Shown: one piece after another, positions 51,270-60,913 of the stretch | Position numbering within the stretch: the first letter of the stretch is position 1 | How the letters are laid out: the number at the start of each line of letters is the position of its first letter | From: Butyrivibrio fibrisolvens | Lineage (GTDB): Bacteria > Bacillota > Clostridia > Lachnospirales > Lachnospiraceae | Direction of reading: 5' to 3' | NCBI RefSeq assembly: GCF_037113525.1 | Contig: NZ_CP146963.1 | Location: 2,356,001 to 2,420,000, forward strand | DNA length: 64,000 nt | Notes under the pieces: model-generated | Database searches by the model: none | What the model saw: only the letters and a program-made list of their open reading frames with translations | What the model was told of the DNA's origin: nothing | Translations under genes and position numbers: made by a program

Positions 51270-51761
51270 TTAATTTAGATGTTTGTTGTATTTTGATTCA
51301 AGAGCTTTGAACACATTCTCAGAAACCATGCCTGAAACTTCGCCGCCATAACTAGCAATCTCCTTAACAGTAGAGCTGCTAAGATATGAATAACGAAGGT
51401 TAGTCGTAAGAAAGACTGAATCAACATTGTTATGAGAAAGTTCGCGATTAGTCTGAGCTATCTGCAATTCATATTCAAAATCAGTAATGGCACGAAGACC
51501 TCTTACTACGATATGAATATTCTTTTCCTTGCAATAATCAATAAGCAGCCCATCATACGAATCCACTACTACGTTCCCAAATTCGCTGACCGCTTCTTTA
51601 ATCATTTTAACACGTTCATCTACTGAAAACAACGAACTCTTGGCAGAGTTATGCATAACGGTAACAATTACCGTATCGAACATCATTGATGCTCTTTTTA
51701 TGATATCAAGGTGTCCTAATGTTACAGGATCAAATGATCCGGGATAAACTGCAGTTTTCAT
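51270..51761 (-). CDS. coaD: Phosphopantetheine adenylyltransferase CoaD
   Basis: A 163-residue enzyme for the fourth step of coenzyme A synthesis. It starts MKTAVYPGSFDPVTLGHLDII with the HxGH nucleotidyltransferase site and has VRGLRAITDFEYELQIAQ and the ISSSTVKE-like SYLSSSTVKEIA. Its start overlaps the rsmD stop as ATGA. Confidence 0.97.
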   Translation of the reverse strand: MKTAVYPGSFDPVTLGHLDIIKRASMMFDTVIVTVMHNSAKSSLFSVDERVKMIKEAVSEFGNVVVDSYDGLLIDYCKEKNIHIVVRGLRAITDFEYELQIAQTNRELSHNNVDSVFLTTNLRYSYLSSSTVKEIASYGGEVSGMVSENVFKALESKYNKHLN

Positions 51762-52315
51762 GAGTTTGCCACCTTCTTTAAAAAGACGTGTTTGTTATTC
51801 TTATATGTCTTTTCTCTCTTGATCTCGTATCCCATTCCTTCTACGAATGAAAAGTCCTCATCCATAGCTGCTTCGCAGATGATGGTTGTAAACTCAGTCA
51901 CATAAGGAAGTGTGGAAAGAGTTCTGAGTGTATGCTCGTAAAGGTCTGCCTCATATGGCGGGTCAATGAAAATGATATCGACCTCTTTTTCATGAATGGA
52001 ACGAAGGGCCATTGCAGCATCCTTCTTGATGATAGTTGACTTCTCATCAAAATGGCATTTGTGGACATTGGCTGTGATGCACTTAATGGGCTCGCCGCCT
52101 CTGTCTATAAAATAGGCGTGCTTAGCGCCTCTTGAAAGAGCCTCGATCCCGATTCCGCCGCTTCCTGCGTAAAGGTCTACAAATATAGCCCCCGGAACCT
52201 CCATCTGAAGCATGTTGAAAAGAGTCTCTTTAATTCTGTCCTGAGTTGGACGTGTATCATCACCTTTCGGTGTAATAAGTGGGATACTACGCGCTTCACC
52301 TGCTATTACTCGCAT
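51758..52315 (-). CDS. rsmD: 16S rRNA (guanine966-N2)-methyltransferase RsmD
   Basis: A 185-residue SAM-dependent methyltransferase. It opens MRVIAGEARSIPLITPKGDDTRPT, has the SAM loop FVDLYAGSGGIGIEALSRGA and the catalytic IIFIDPPYEAD. It is coupled to coaD, the common order rsmD-coaD. AAGGAGG precedes the start. Confidence 0.96.
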   Translation of the reverse strand: MRVIAGEARSIPLITPKGDDTRPTQDRIKETLFNMLQMEVPGAIFVDLYAGSGGIGIEALSRGAKHAYFIDRGGEPIKCITANVHKCHFDEKSTIIKKDAAMALRSIHEKEVDIIFIDPPYEADLYEHTLRTLSTLPYVTEFTTIICEAAMDEDFSFVEGMGYEIKREKTYKNNKHVFLKKVANS

Positions 52316-52398
52316 GGCGCTATCCTCCTTTTGTATCTTTAATAATTGATTTTAAACAATCCAATAACAGTTAAATCTTTGGATTATTATTTCATTAC

Positions 52399-54642
52399 TT
52401 ATTTAAGCTTCAACTTTGAACCCTTAGTATTGCGGCCTGCAATCTTAATTGTTCCTATGTCAAAAGACTTTTCGCCAATAGCTACTTCTCTGGATTCCTC
52501 TGGTTTTAAAAGCCACATGTCGCTTACGCTGTCATTCTTGGCAAGGTTCATACCGTGAACACCAACTGCAGTCTTTTTCTGATCAGGAAGTTCTTCAAGC
52601 AGGAATCTAAGTGCATAGCCGTTCTCAGTATAGAGTACGCAGCTTTCTTCATCTGTAACTACAGATACGCTTAAAAGCTCATCTCCGTCTGAAAGCTTTG
52701 TAGCTGCTACGAGCTTTCTTGTAACGTCGAACTCGCCACCGCTTACTATCTTCATCATGGCTGATTTGGTAACAAAAAGCAAGCGATAAATATTGAGTGA
52801 TGACTGCGGCAGAACTGCTATGATCTGCTCCTTGGTTGTGTCGTAGTTAGAGACATTATCAATAGGTACGCCCTTGTCACGCATCTTACCTGCAGGAAGA
52901 TCCTGGACTTTGATGGTATGAAGGTTACCAAGGTGAGTAAATACGCATACTCGGCTTGTGTTCTTGATCTTAAAGCTGTATTTGAAGTCGTTCTTGATAG
53001 TGTCAAAGTTTTTATCATAGGTTGTAGCGTCGATTGTCTTTGCATAGCCGAAACGATCCATGATAAATGCTACATCTATCTCTTCTTCAGGCTTTTCTTC
53101 GTAGACAGCTTCGTCGAACTGGCCTACTTCAGTTTTTCTCTTCTGTTTATATTCATTACGGATGCTTCTTAGTTCTTCCTGAATTACCATGGACATTGAA
53201 GTTCTGTCTTCAAGGATGTCCTCATATCTGTAAATGTTGGCAACTGTCTCTTCATGCTCTTTGATAAGGGCATCAAGTTCAAGACCGATGAGTTTATAAA
53301 GACGCATCTCAAGGATGGCATCTGCCTGGCGCTCAGTAAAGTGAAGCTGAGATGCCATAACTACTGACTCTCTGGACTTAAAGTTAATACCGTCTGTAAC
53401 GCCGTTAACAAGGCAGTCTTTTGCCTGAGCACGTGTCTTAGAGCCTCTTAAGATCTCGATTACAAGGTCGATTACGTTACAAGCCTTGATAAGACCTTCC
53501 TGAACTTCCTTCTTGTCAGTTTCTTTCTGAAGGAGTGTTGTATACTTGCGGCGGGCAGTCTCGAACTGGAAGTCAATGTTAGCCTGCAAGATGCTCTTAA
53601 GGCCCATTGTCTCGGGACGTCCGTTATAGATAGCAAGCATGTTAACGCCGAATGTATCTTCAAGCTTGGTCTTTTTGTAAAGAAGGTTTGTGAAGTTCTC
53701 AACATCAGTATCTTTCTTGAGCTCGATAACGATACGGATACCTTCTTTTGAAGACTGGTTGGAGATATCGATGATGTCGTTTGTGACTTTCTTCTCAGCA
53801 AGGGCTGCTACGTCTGCGCAGAACTTACCGATTCCGGCGCCGATCATAGTGTATGGAATCTCGCTGATGATAAGGTTAATGTGGCCGTTCTTAGCCTTTT
53901 CTGTCTCAACTTTACCTCTGATCCTGATCTTACCTTCACCTGTTTCGTAGATAGCGGCAAGCTCGTCCTTGTTGATAACGATTCCGCCTGTTGGGAAGTC
54001 AGGTCCTTTTACATATCTCATCAGCTGTCTTGTAGAAAGAGTCTCATCCTGCATAAGAGCGATCTGAGCATCAATAACTTCTGCAAGGTTATGAGGCGGT
54101 GTACTTGTAGCCATACCTACAGCGATACCTTCTGATCCGTTAACAAGGAAGTTAGGGATCTTAACAGGCAGAACTGCGGGTTCTTTCTCTGTAGCATCAA
54201 AGTTAGGGACAAAATCAACTATGTCCTTATCAAGGTCAGCAAGAAAAGCTTCCTGTGTAACTCTGGCAAGTCTTGCTTCTGTATATCTCATTGCCGCTGC
54301 GCTGTCACCTTCGATCGTTCCGAAGTTACCGTGACCGTCTACAAGCGGGAGTTCTTTTTTAAAATTCTGAGCCATTACTACGAGACAGTCATAGATTGAA
54401 CTGTCACCGTGTGGGTGATATTTACCCATTGTATCGCCGACGATACGTGCGCTCTTTCTGTAAGGGCGGTCGTATCTGATACCAAGCTCATACATATCGT
54501 AAAGTGTACGTCTCTGAACCGGCTTAAGACCATCCCTGATATCCGGCAGAGCACGTGCAACAATAACACTCATCGCATAATCTATATAAGATTGCTGCAT
54601 TATTTCAGAATATTCACTTCGAATAATACGCTGTTCTTCCAT
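52399..54642 (-). CDS. parC: Topoisomerase IV subunit A (ParC-like)
   Basis: A 747-residue type IIA topoisomerase breakage-reunion subunit. The N-terminal domain contains YAMSVIVARALPDIRDGLKPVQRR and the DNA-linking Tyr in AAAMRYTEARLA. The C-terminal part (after about residue 500) is a beta-propeller-like region. The GyrA box (QRRGGKG-like) is not present, which favours topoisomerase IV for decatenation over gyrase. It lies with its B-subunit partner 209 bp upstream, separated by a hairpin element. A gyrase-like variant cannot be excluded. Confidence 0.85.
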   Translation of the reverse strand: MEEQRIIRSEYSEIMQQSYIDYAMSVIVARALPDIRDGLKPVQRRTLYDMYELGIRYDRPYRKSARIVGDTMGKYHPHGDSSIYDCLVVMAQNFKKELPLVDGHGNFGTIEGDSAAAMRYTEARLARVTQEAFLADLDKDIVDFVPNFDATEKEPAVLPVKIPNFLVNGSEGIAVGMATSTPPHNLAEVIDAQIALMQDETLSTRQLMRYVKGPDFPTGGIVINKDELAAIYETGEGKIRIRGKVETEKAKNGHINLIISEIPYTMIGAGIGKFCADVAALAEKKVTNDIIDISNQSSKEGIRIVIELKKDTDVENFTNLLYKKTKLEDTFGVNMLAIYNGRPETMGLKSILQANIDFQFETARRKYTTLLQKETDKKEVQEGLIKACNVIDLVIEILRGSKTRAQAKDCLVNGVTDGINFKSRESVVMASQLHFTERQADAILEMRLYKLIGLELDALIKEHEETVANIYRYEDILEDRTSMSMVIQEELRSIRNEYKQKRKTEVGQFDEAVYEEKPEEEIDVAFIMDRFGYAKTIDATTYDKNFDTIKNDFKYSFKIKNTSRVCVFTHLGNLHTIKVQDLPAGKMRDKGVPIDNVSNYDTTKEQIIAVLPQSSLNIYRLLFVTKSAMMKIVSGGEFDVTRKLVAATKLSDGDELLSVSVVTDEESCVLYTENGYALRFLLEELPDQKKTAVGVHGMNLAKNDSVSDMWLLKPEESREVAIGEKSFDIGTIKIAGRNTKGSKLKLK

Positions 54643-54722
54643 ATATTCCTCGTATCAGTATATTTATTTTTGGTAGTTTGATAATCTATTTCTATGATTA
54701 TCGCCTTCCAATACTTGGTAAT

Positions 54723-54848
54723 AAAAATCATCGTAGATGATTTTTACTTACCAGAGTTTATAAATCATTTCATTTTTTACTCGGAAAAAAATCATTTTAT
54801 GATTTTTACTTTCCAGAGTTTGAAAATCATCATATGATTTTCAAACTC
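54723..54848. repeat. Three-hairpin element between parE and parC
   Basis: aaaaatcatc / gatgattttt (54723-54745), aaaaatcat / atgattttt (54787-54807) and a 15-bp perfect hairpin gagtttgaaaatcat (54816-54848) follow each other. The spacers also repeat (actta-ccagagttt and acttt-ccagagttt), so part of the element looks tandemly duplicated. Confidence 0.85.
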
Positions 54849-54851
54849 ATT

Positions 54852-56780
54852 TTATGCCTGGAAATCGAGTTCCGCGTCGTCTGCGTGGTCGTGTATGAAT
54901 GCACGTCTTGGTGGAACATCATTACCCATTAAAAGTTCTGTAATATGAGATGCAGTCTTTGCATCATCGATTTCAACGACGCGCATCATTCTGCGCTCAG
55001 GATCAAGTGTTGTCTCCCAAAGCTGATCTGCATCCATCTCACCAAGACCCTTATATCTCTGAAGAGTAAAGTTTCCTTTGTGAGTTGCGCGGTACTTTTC
55101 AAGCGCCTTGTCATCGTACAGATACTCTTCCTTGCCTTTAGAAGGAATTACCTTGTAAAGAGGAGGCATTGCAATATAAACATGACCCTGCTGAATAAGC
55201 TCAGGCATGAATCTGTAGAACAGTGTCAGAAGAAGTGTTGCTATATGAGCACCATCCACGTCGGCATCGGCCATGATTACGATCTTGTTATAACGAAGCT
55301 TTGATATATCAAAGTCATTGCCGTAGCCTTCTGAGAATCCGCAGCCAAAAGCATTGATCATAGCCTTGATCTCAGCATTAGCAAGGACTTTATCAATTGA
55401 AGCCTTTTCAACGTTAAGGATCTTACCACGTATAGGAAGAATTGCCTGATACTGTCTGTCTCTTGCAGTCTTGGCACTACCACCCGCAGAATCACCCTCT
55501 ACGATGAAGATCTCGCACTTTTCTGCATCTTTGCTGATACAGTTAGCAAGTTTACCATTTGAATCAAAAGAATACTTTTGCTTTGTAAGAAGGTTTGTCT
55601 TGGTCTTCTCTTCTGTCTTACGGATCTTGGCAGCCTTCTCAGCGCAGCTGATGACAGCCTTAAGTGTCTCAAGATTTCTGTCAAAAAATCTTGTAAGCTC
55701 ATCACCAGTTATCTTGGATACGACTTTACCTGCATCCTGGTTATCGAGCTTAGTCTTGGTCTGCCCTTCAAATCTTGGATCTGGATGCTTAATGGAAATT
55801 ACAGCTGTAAGGCCGTTTCTAACGTCAGCACCTGTAAAGTTCTGATCCTTGTCCTTAAGGTTTCCAAGTTCTCTTGCATAGTTATTAATGATTGTAGTAA
55901 ACACAGTCTTAAAGCCTGTGATGTGTGTACCACCCTCAGAGTTATAAATGTTATTACAAAAACCAAGTACATCTTCATGGAAGTCATTTACATACTGGAA
56001 AGCTACTTCTACAGAAATGTTCTCGCTTTCGCCTGTAAAGTAAACGATGTCATGGAGAGTCTCAGCGTTTCTGTTCATCTCTTTGACAAAGCCGCGAATT
56101 CCTTCAGGCTCATGGAACTCAAGATGTTCCTCTGTTCCGGGTCTTTTATCTTCATAGATGATCAAAAGTTCCGGATTAAGATATGCAGTTTCGTGAAGAC
56201 GGTTTTTGATATCCTCTTCTCTGAATCTTGTTTTTTCAAAGATTTCAGGATCGGGAAGGAATGAAATTGTGGTTCCATGCTCTCTTGTCTTTCCAACTTC
56301 AGGAAGAAGTCCGTTTACAAGCTCAGTTGTAGGAACACCTCTTTCATAAGAATCTTCGTAAATAGCACCATTTTCCTTGATTCTTACTTTCATCCAGGTA
56401 GACAGTGCATTAACTACGGATGAACCAACACCGTGCAGACCGCCCGATGTCTTATAAGATGCGTTATCGAACTTACCGCCGGCGTGAAGCATAGTAAGAA
56501 CTACACGTTCTGCGGTAATACCTTTAGCGTGCATTCCAACAGGAATACCACGTCCGTTATCTTCTACAGTTGCAGATCCGTCTGCTTCCAAAGTTACATG
56601 AATTTTGGAACAGTAGCCGGCAAGATGCTCGTCTACTGCGTTATCAACTATTTCATATACAAGGTGATTAAGTCCTCTTGTAGATACGGATCCGATGTAC
56701 ATTCCGGGTCTCTTGCGGACCGCTTCGAGTCCCTCCAGGACAGTAATACTGCCTGCATCGTATTCGTTTGATTTCGACAT
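54852..56780 (-). CDS. parE: Topoisomerase IV subunit B (ParE/GyrB-like)
   Basis: A 642-residue ATPase subunit. The start ATG 56780 follows AGGGGGA. The GHKL ATPase has VYEIVDNAVDEHLAG, DNGRGIPVGMH and GGLHGVGSSVVNALS. The TOPRIM domain has IVEGDSAGGSAKTARDR and IMADADVDGAHI. The C-terminal QRYKGLGEMDADQLWETT is intact. Assignment to topoisomerase IV rests on the partner lacking a GyrA box. Confidence 0.87.
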   Translation of the reverse strand: MSKSNEYDAGSITVLEGLEAVRKRPGMYIGSVSTRGLNHLVYEIVDNAVDEHLAGYCSKIHVTLEADGSATVEDNGRGIPVGMHAKGITAERVVLTMLHAGGKFDNASYKTSGGLHGVGSSVVNALSTWMKVRIKENGAIYEDSYERGVPTTELVNGLLPEVGKTREHGTTISFLPDPEIFEKTRFREEDIKNRLHETAYLNPELLIIYEDKRPGTEEHLEFHEPEGIRGFVKEMNRNAETLHDIVYFTGESENISVEVAFQYVNDFHEDVLGFCNNIYNSEGGTHITGFKTVFTTIINNYARELGNLKDKDQNFTGADVRNGLTAVISIKHPDPRFEGQTKTKLDNQDAGKVVSKITGDELTRFFDRNLETLKAVISCAEKAAKIRKTEEKTKTNLLTKQKYSFDSNGKLANCISKDAEKCEIFIVEGDSAGGSAKTARDRQYQAILPIRGKILNVEKASIDKVLANAEIKAMINAFGCGFSEGYGNDFDISKLRYNKIVIMADADVDGAHIATLLLTLFYRFMPELIQQGHVYIAMPPLYKVIPSKGKEEYLYDDKALEKYRATHKGNFTLQRYKGLGEMDADQLWETTLDPERRMMRVVEIDDAKTASHITELLMGNDVPPRRAFIHDHADDAELDFQA

Positions 56781-56820
56781 TAAAAGAAATCCCCCTAACA
56801 AGTTATTTTAAGTAAAAGTT

Positions 56821-56855
56821 GTCAGAAGCTTTTTTTGACAAAAACAACTTCTGAC
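56821..56855 (-). terminator. Terminator after the DegV gene
   Basis: gtcagaag (56821-56828) pairs with cttctgac (56848-56855), with T-rich sequence in the loop and after the stem on the minus strand. Confidence 0.65.
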
Positions 56856-56867
56856 ATTTTAGATTGA

Positions 56868-57737
56868 TTATTTAAGAATTTTGGTAATTGTAACAGCCAG
56901 GGCTCCCGGTCCTATATGGCATGATACAGAAAGTGAAAGCGGATCCATGTGGATGTCAAATCCAGGGAAAGTCTCTTCGATCATCTTCTTCCACTCGGCA
57001 GCTTTCTCATGATCCTGTGTGAATGCTGCATCAATTCTAACGTTTGACGGGTCAAGACCGCCGAAACGCTTCTCAGCATCATCTTTGATCGCATTAAGCA
57101 TGATCTTCTGACCCTGAGATGTTGTTCTGGCTTTGGCAAAAGAGTCAAGCTTTTCACCCTGAATCTGAAGAACGGGCTTGATCCTTAAGATTGTACCCAG
57201 TGCTGCAGCCGCAGGAGTTATTCTACCACCTTTTTTCAGATAGTAAAGAGTATCAAGCATAATGTAGATGCTGGAATTAAACTTATCTGCTTCAAGGATC
57301 TCTTTGATCTGCGCTCCAGTCTTACCCTCTTCTGCAAGTCTTATTGCATCAAGGACTGAGTTACGCATTGTAACAGAGATTCTCTGGTTATTAACAACAA
57401 ATACCTTTCCTTCATAGTCATCGTCCATTGAAAGGCTTGTTGCACTTGCACAAGATGAAGAAAGACCACTACTCATAGGGATGTATACGATCTCGTCGTA
57501 CTCTTTCAGAACCTCATCCCATAAATCCATAAGAGTTCCGGGGGATGGCTGAGATGTAGATACTTCTTCGTCATCATTTAACTTAGTATAGAACTCTTCC
57601 TGTGTAAGATTTATATCCTCTAAATAATCAGTTCCTGCAATGGTGAATGGCATTGGCACAACTTTAATACCAAGCTTCTCACCTTCTGCCTGTGTAATAC
57701 CACTGTTGGAATCTGTAATTATAGCTATTTTAGACAT
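56868..57737 (-). CDS. DegV-family fatty-acid-binding protein (FakB-like)
   Basis: A 289-residue DegV protein that holds a fatty acid for phosphorylation by a FakA-type kinase. I chose ATG 57737, the normal family N-terminus MSKIAIITDSNSGIT. Other motifs are VSTSQPSPGTLMDLW, IPMSSGLSSSCASA and LKKGGRITPAAAALG. A FakA-like gene lies 4 kb upstream (61552-63393), a likely partner. A promoter is visible just upstream. Confidence 0.93.
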   Translation of the reverse strand: MSKIAIITDSNSGITQAEGEKLGIKVVPMPFTIAGTDYLEDINLTQEEFYTKLNDDEEVSTSQPSPGTLMDLWDEVLKEYDEIVYIPMSSGLSSSCASATSLSMDDDYEGKVFVVNNQRISVTMRNSVLDAIRLAEEGKTGAQIKEILEADKFNSSIYIMLDTLYYLKKGGRITPAAAALGTILRIKPVLQIQGEKLDSFAKARTTSQGQKIMLNAIKDDAEKRFGGLDPSNVRIDAAFTQDHEKAAEWKKMIEETFPGFDIHMDPLSLSVSCHIGPGALAVTITKILK

Positions 57738-57780
57738 TAGTATACCTCGCTTTGATTTGATGTCACAAAATCCCTTAATT

Positions 57781-57809
57781 ATATTACCTTGCAGCTGAAC
57801 CACTGTCAA
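57781..57809 (-). promoter_or_regulatory. Sigma-A promoter for the DegV gene
   Basis: On the minus strand a perfect TTGACA (57804-57809) and TAATAT (57781-57786) are spaced by 17 bp, between the recG stop and the DegV start. Confidence 0.7.
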
Positions 57810-57813
57810 ACGC

Positions 57814-59868
57814 CTACAACGTTAAGTTTGAATTGATATCCGAAAGAACATCATGTAGCGACTTGTTTTCAGGTAGTGACAGCTCCTGATCGCCAGCCAG
57901 GATGCGGTCTGCATCAATGGAGGCTTTCTTTATAAGGTCTGAATCCGCATAAATATCGCCTATGCTGAAGAATAAGTCGCCGCTTTGACGGATGCCGAAC
58001 ATATCGCCGGGTCCTCGCTGTTTCAGGTCTTCTTCGGCTATCTTGAAGCCGTCGTTTGATTTTCCCAATATATCAAGGCGTGCTGCAGCATCTTTAGATT
58101 CGGAGGTGTTCAAGAAGATACAGTAGCTTTGGTCTTTACCTCTTCCTACGCGGCCTCTTAGCTGATGGAGCTGGGCAAGGCCGAAATGTTCTGCGTTTTC
58201 GATCATCATGACGGTTGCGTTAGGGACGTTGATACCGACCTCTATAACCGTTGTAGACACCAGAACATCTATCTCTTTATTTGCAAAACGTTCCATGAGT
58301 TCGTCCTTCTCAGAGGCCTTCATGCGGCCGCTGAGCATGTCGACGGTTATGGATGGGGAAAGAGCTTTACGGAGCTTTTCTGTATAATCTGTGACGTTCT
58401 CAACGTCGTTCATCTCGCCTTCTTCGATCATTGGACAGATAACATAGACCTGATGGCCGGATGCTACCTGTTTTTCTATAAATTTGTAGGCTGTGGGCCT
58501 GTAATCGGGGCCGACAACGCAGTTCTTTATTGGAAGCCTTGAAGAGGGCTTTTCATCAAGGACTGATACATGAAGATCGCCGTAGAGTATGATAGCGAGC
58601 GTCCTTGGAATCGGTGTTGCACTCATGGCAAGAACGTGTGTGCATTCGCCTTTTCCCGCAAACTTCTCACGCTGACGTACGCCGAATCTGTGCTGCTCGT
58701 CAGTTATGACAAGGGCGAGATTCTTGTAGTTTACTGAGTCCTGAATAAGTGCATTAGTGCCGATGCAGACATTGTAGGTTCCATCTTCTATGCCTTTTTT
58801 ATTCTGCTTTTTTTCACTGGCTTTAAGAGAACCGATCATAAGCACAGGCTTAAAAGGAAGGCCGTATTCTTCTGCCATCTTGCAGATATCTTCATAATGC
58901 TGCCTTGCAAGAACTTCTGTCGGCGCCATCATAGCGCCCTGATAGCCGTTCTCGACTGTTATGAGAAGTGCCAGGAATGCAAGGATCGTCTTACCTGAAC
59001 CTACATCACCCTGAACCAGACGGTTCATGACCCTTGTTCCGGTCAGATCAGCTTCAATCTCCTTATAGACCCTCTTCTGAGCATCAGTAAGATCGTAAGG
59101 GAGCTTACTTAGAAATTCATCAGCAAGCTCTGATTTCTTCATGATGTGACTGCTAAGAGACTCTTCTTCTGTAAGCTTTAACAGCCTAAGTCTTAAGATG
59201 AAAAAGAGAAATTCGTTATAAGCGAGCCTTCTTCTTGCTTTATCAAAAGTATTTTTATCCTTGGGAAAGTGTACACTTCTTATGGCATCCCTATAATCCA
59301 TGAGATCATTCTCTTTGACCAGATACTCAGGAAGCGGATCGTGCATGTACACCGCTGATTCCAGTGCCTGCTGCATGGCCTTGACCACCATATTGTTAGT
59401 CAGCCCCTTTACAAGCGGATATACAGGCTGCATGGTTCCCTGAAGAGAAAAATAATCTTCCGGCTGATATATCTTGGGCTGGTTGAAGCAAAAAAGATTG
59501 CCCTTCCTTGTAACAAGACCTCTGAAAATATAAAAATGTCCCTGCTTTAAGGTACTCCTTAAATATGGCTGATTGAAGTAAGTAACCTTAGCCTTGTCAG
59601 TAATATCAACTATATCAAAAGTAATAATTGACATATTTCTGATATGTTTGACATAAATATTGCCCGCAATCTGACACCTCACCGCAACTGTATTACCACT
59701 CTTAAGATCTGACAGATTCACAACATTCTCAAAAATGTCATAATTCCTCGGGTAATACATAAGCAGGTCTTCAATACGGACAATACCGGCTTTTTCAAAT
59801 ACCTTTGCAGTTTTATCTCCAATCCCCTTGAGGGATTCTACCGTTTCCTTTAAAGAAGCTTCGTTCAT
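57814..59868 (-). CDS. recG: ATP-dependent DNA helicase RecG
   Basis: A 684-residue helicase that remodels stalled replication forks. The N-terminal wedge domain (OB fold, residues about 60-150) is followed by helicase motifs: RLVQGDVGSGKTILAFLAL (Walker A), MMAPTEVLARQHYED, the DEQH box in ALVITDEQHRFGVRQREKF, MSATPIPRTLAI, and QLRGRVGRGKDQSYCIF. GGAGG precedes the start. It is full length. Confidence 0.97.
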   Translation of the reverse strand: MNEASLKETVESLKGIGDKTAKVFEKAGIVRIEDLLMYYPRNYDIFENVVNLSDLKSGNTVAVRCQIAGNIYVKHIRNMSIITFDIVDITDKAKVTYFNQPYLRSTLKQGHFYIFRGLVTRKGNLFCFNQPKIYQPEDYFSLQGTMQPVYPLVKGLTNNMVVKAMQQALESAVYMHDPLPEYLVKENDLMDYRDAIRSVHFPKDKNTFDKARRRLAYNEFLFFILRLRLLKLTEEESLSSHIMKKSELADEFLSKLPYDLTDAQKRVYKEIEADLTGTRVMNRLVQGDVGSGKTILAFLALLITVENGYQGAMMAPTEVLARQHYEDICKMAEEYGLPFKPVLMIGSLKASEKKQNKKGIEDGTYNVCIGTNALIQDSVNYKNLALVITDEQHRFGVRQREKFAGKGECTHVLAMSATPIPRTLAIILYGDLHVSVLDEKPSSRLPIKNCVVGPDYRPTAYKFIEKQVASGHQVYVICPMIEEGEMNDVENVTDYTEKLRKALSPSITVDMLSGRMKASEKDELMERFANKEIDVLVSTTVIEVGINVPNATVMMIENAEHFGLAQLHQLRGRVGRGKDQSYCIFLNTSESKDAAARLDILGKSNDGFKIAEEDLKQRGPGDMFGIRQSGDLFFSIGDIYADSDLIKKASIDADRILAGDQELSLPENKSLHDVLSDINSNLTL

Positions 59869-59969
59869 GCCATTCCTCCACCTCCTTATAGATTATCACA
59901 ATATCTGACCCAGTGTAAAAGAAAAGCTTTCGAGTTGGTTTTAGTATTCATAAAAATGAATCCTTAAAA

Positions 59970-60008
59970 AAGAAAAAGATCTCTATACTTAAAGGTACAG
60001 AGATCTTT
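59970..60008 (-). terminator. Rho-independent terminator
   Basis: aaagatctctatac (59975-59988) pairs with gtacagagatcttt (59995-60008), with TTTTTCTTTTTT following on the minus strand. It ends the 60054-60368 transcript. A small agtcaca / tgtgact hairpin lies at 60023-60038. Confidence 0.88.
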
Positions 60009-60053
60009 GAAGTGTTTTTATTAGTCACAAGTGTGACTTTTGTGGTCAACAAG

Positions 60054-60368
60054 TCAAGCTTGCTGTGAAAGAAGCTCAGTCATCTTCTTGATTACAAGAC
60101 TAACCTGACCATCACGGCAACGTCTTACGAACTGACCATTATCAAAATAATCCTCTCTAAGAAGCATCGTCATCAGCGCACAGCAAAGATCATAATTTGC
60201 ATGCGGCAGACGCTTAAGTTCCTCATCTGCAACAACTGGTCCCGTGATCATATAATCGGAGTAATTGTACTTGAGATCTCCCATGTTACCAAGAACATTA
60301 TAATAGTCTATTGTCTTCTCTGATCCTTCAACTGCTCTTAAAACCTTGATTTTCTCAACGTTCTTCAT
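60054..60368 (-). CDS. Small hypothetical protein
   Basis: A 104-residue soluble protein, MKNVEKIKVLRAVEG at the start after GAGGAG. It has a C-terminal helix region VRRCRDGQVSLVIKKMTELL and two adjacent cysteines in YDLCCALMTMLL. No membrane segment or known domain is recognised. It is monocistronic with a strong terminator. Confidence 0.75.
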   Translation of the reverse strand: MKNVEKIKVLRAVEGSEKTIDYYNVLGNMGDLKYNYSDYMITGPVVADEELKRLPHANYDLCCALMTMLLREDYFDNGQFVRRCRDGQVSLVIKKMTELLSQQA

Positions 60369-60913
60369 GCTATCTCCTCATAACCCCTGTATTATTTTTT
60401 GATTGAATATCAGCGAGTTTTTATACTCTTAAACTTAATTTTTAAGATATAATTCAGCCCCCTCATATCGAAAATAATTTTATCACAGCATTTTTTAGAT
60501 GTGGAGTTGGCATTTTTTACAAAAAAGTCTCTCAAATCAAACCCAAAATTCTAATTGACCTTTCTAGTTATAATCAATAAAGCAAAGTCATTTTTACAAA
60601 TATACGTATAATATATTTTTTATTCTAAATAACAATAATTTACAAACTAAAACATATCAAAAACTCTCATATAGACTCTCAAATTCATCTCATATATGTA
60701 TCATTTCACCAACCTATAATCCATCAAGAAATCAAACACTCAAATAATAATAACTTCAACTCTCATATCTAATATCGTTTTTTAAATATTCTATTTTGAT
60801 CCTTAATCCCACAAATCGCGCAATAGATGCGTGTCCTCTCCATCACCTTCCAAAAGACGACGCCCTATAACCTTCAACCGCCTTCCTTAAACCACAATTT
60901 CCACGCATCCCCC
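60369..60913. other. AT-rich gene-free stretch
   Basis: About 545 bases without a credible gene, strongly biased to A and T on this strand, especially 60400-60790. It must hold the promoter of the 60054 gene. I see no RNA gene or repeat in it. Confidence 0.5.
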
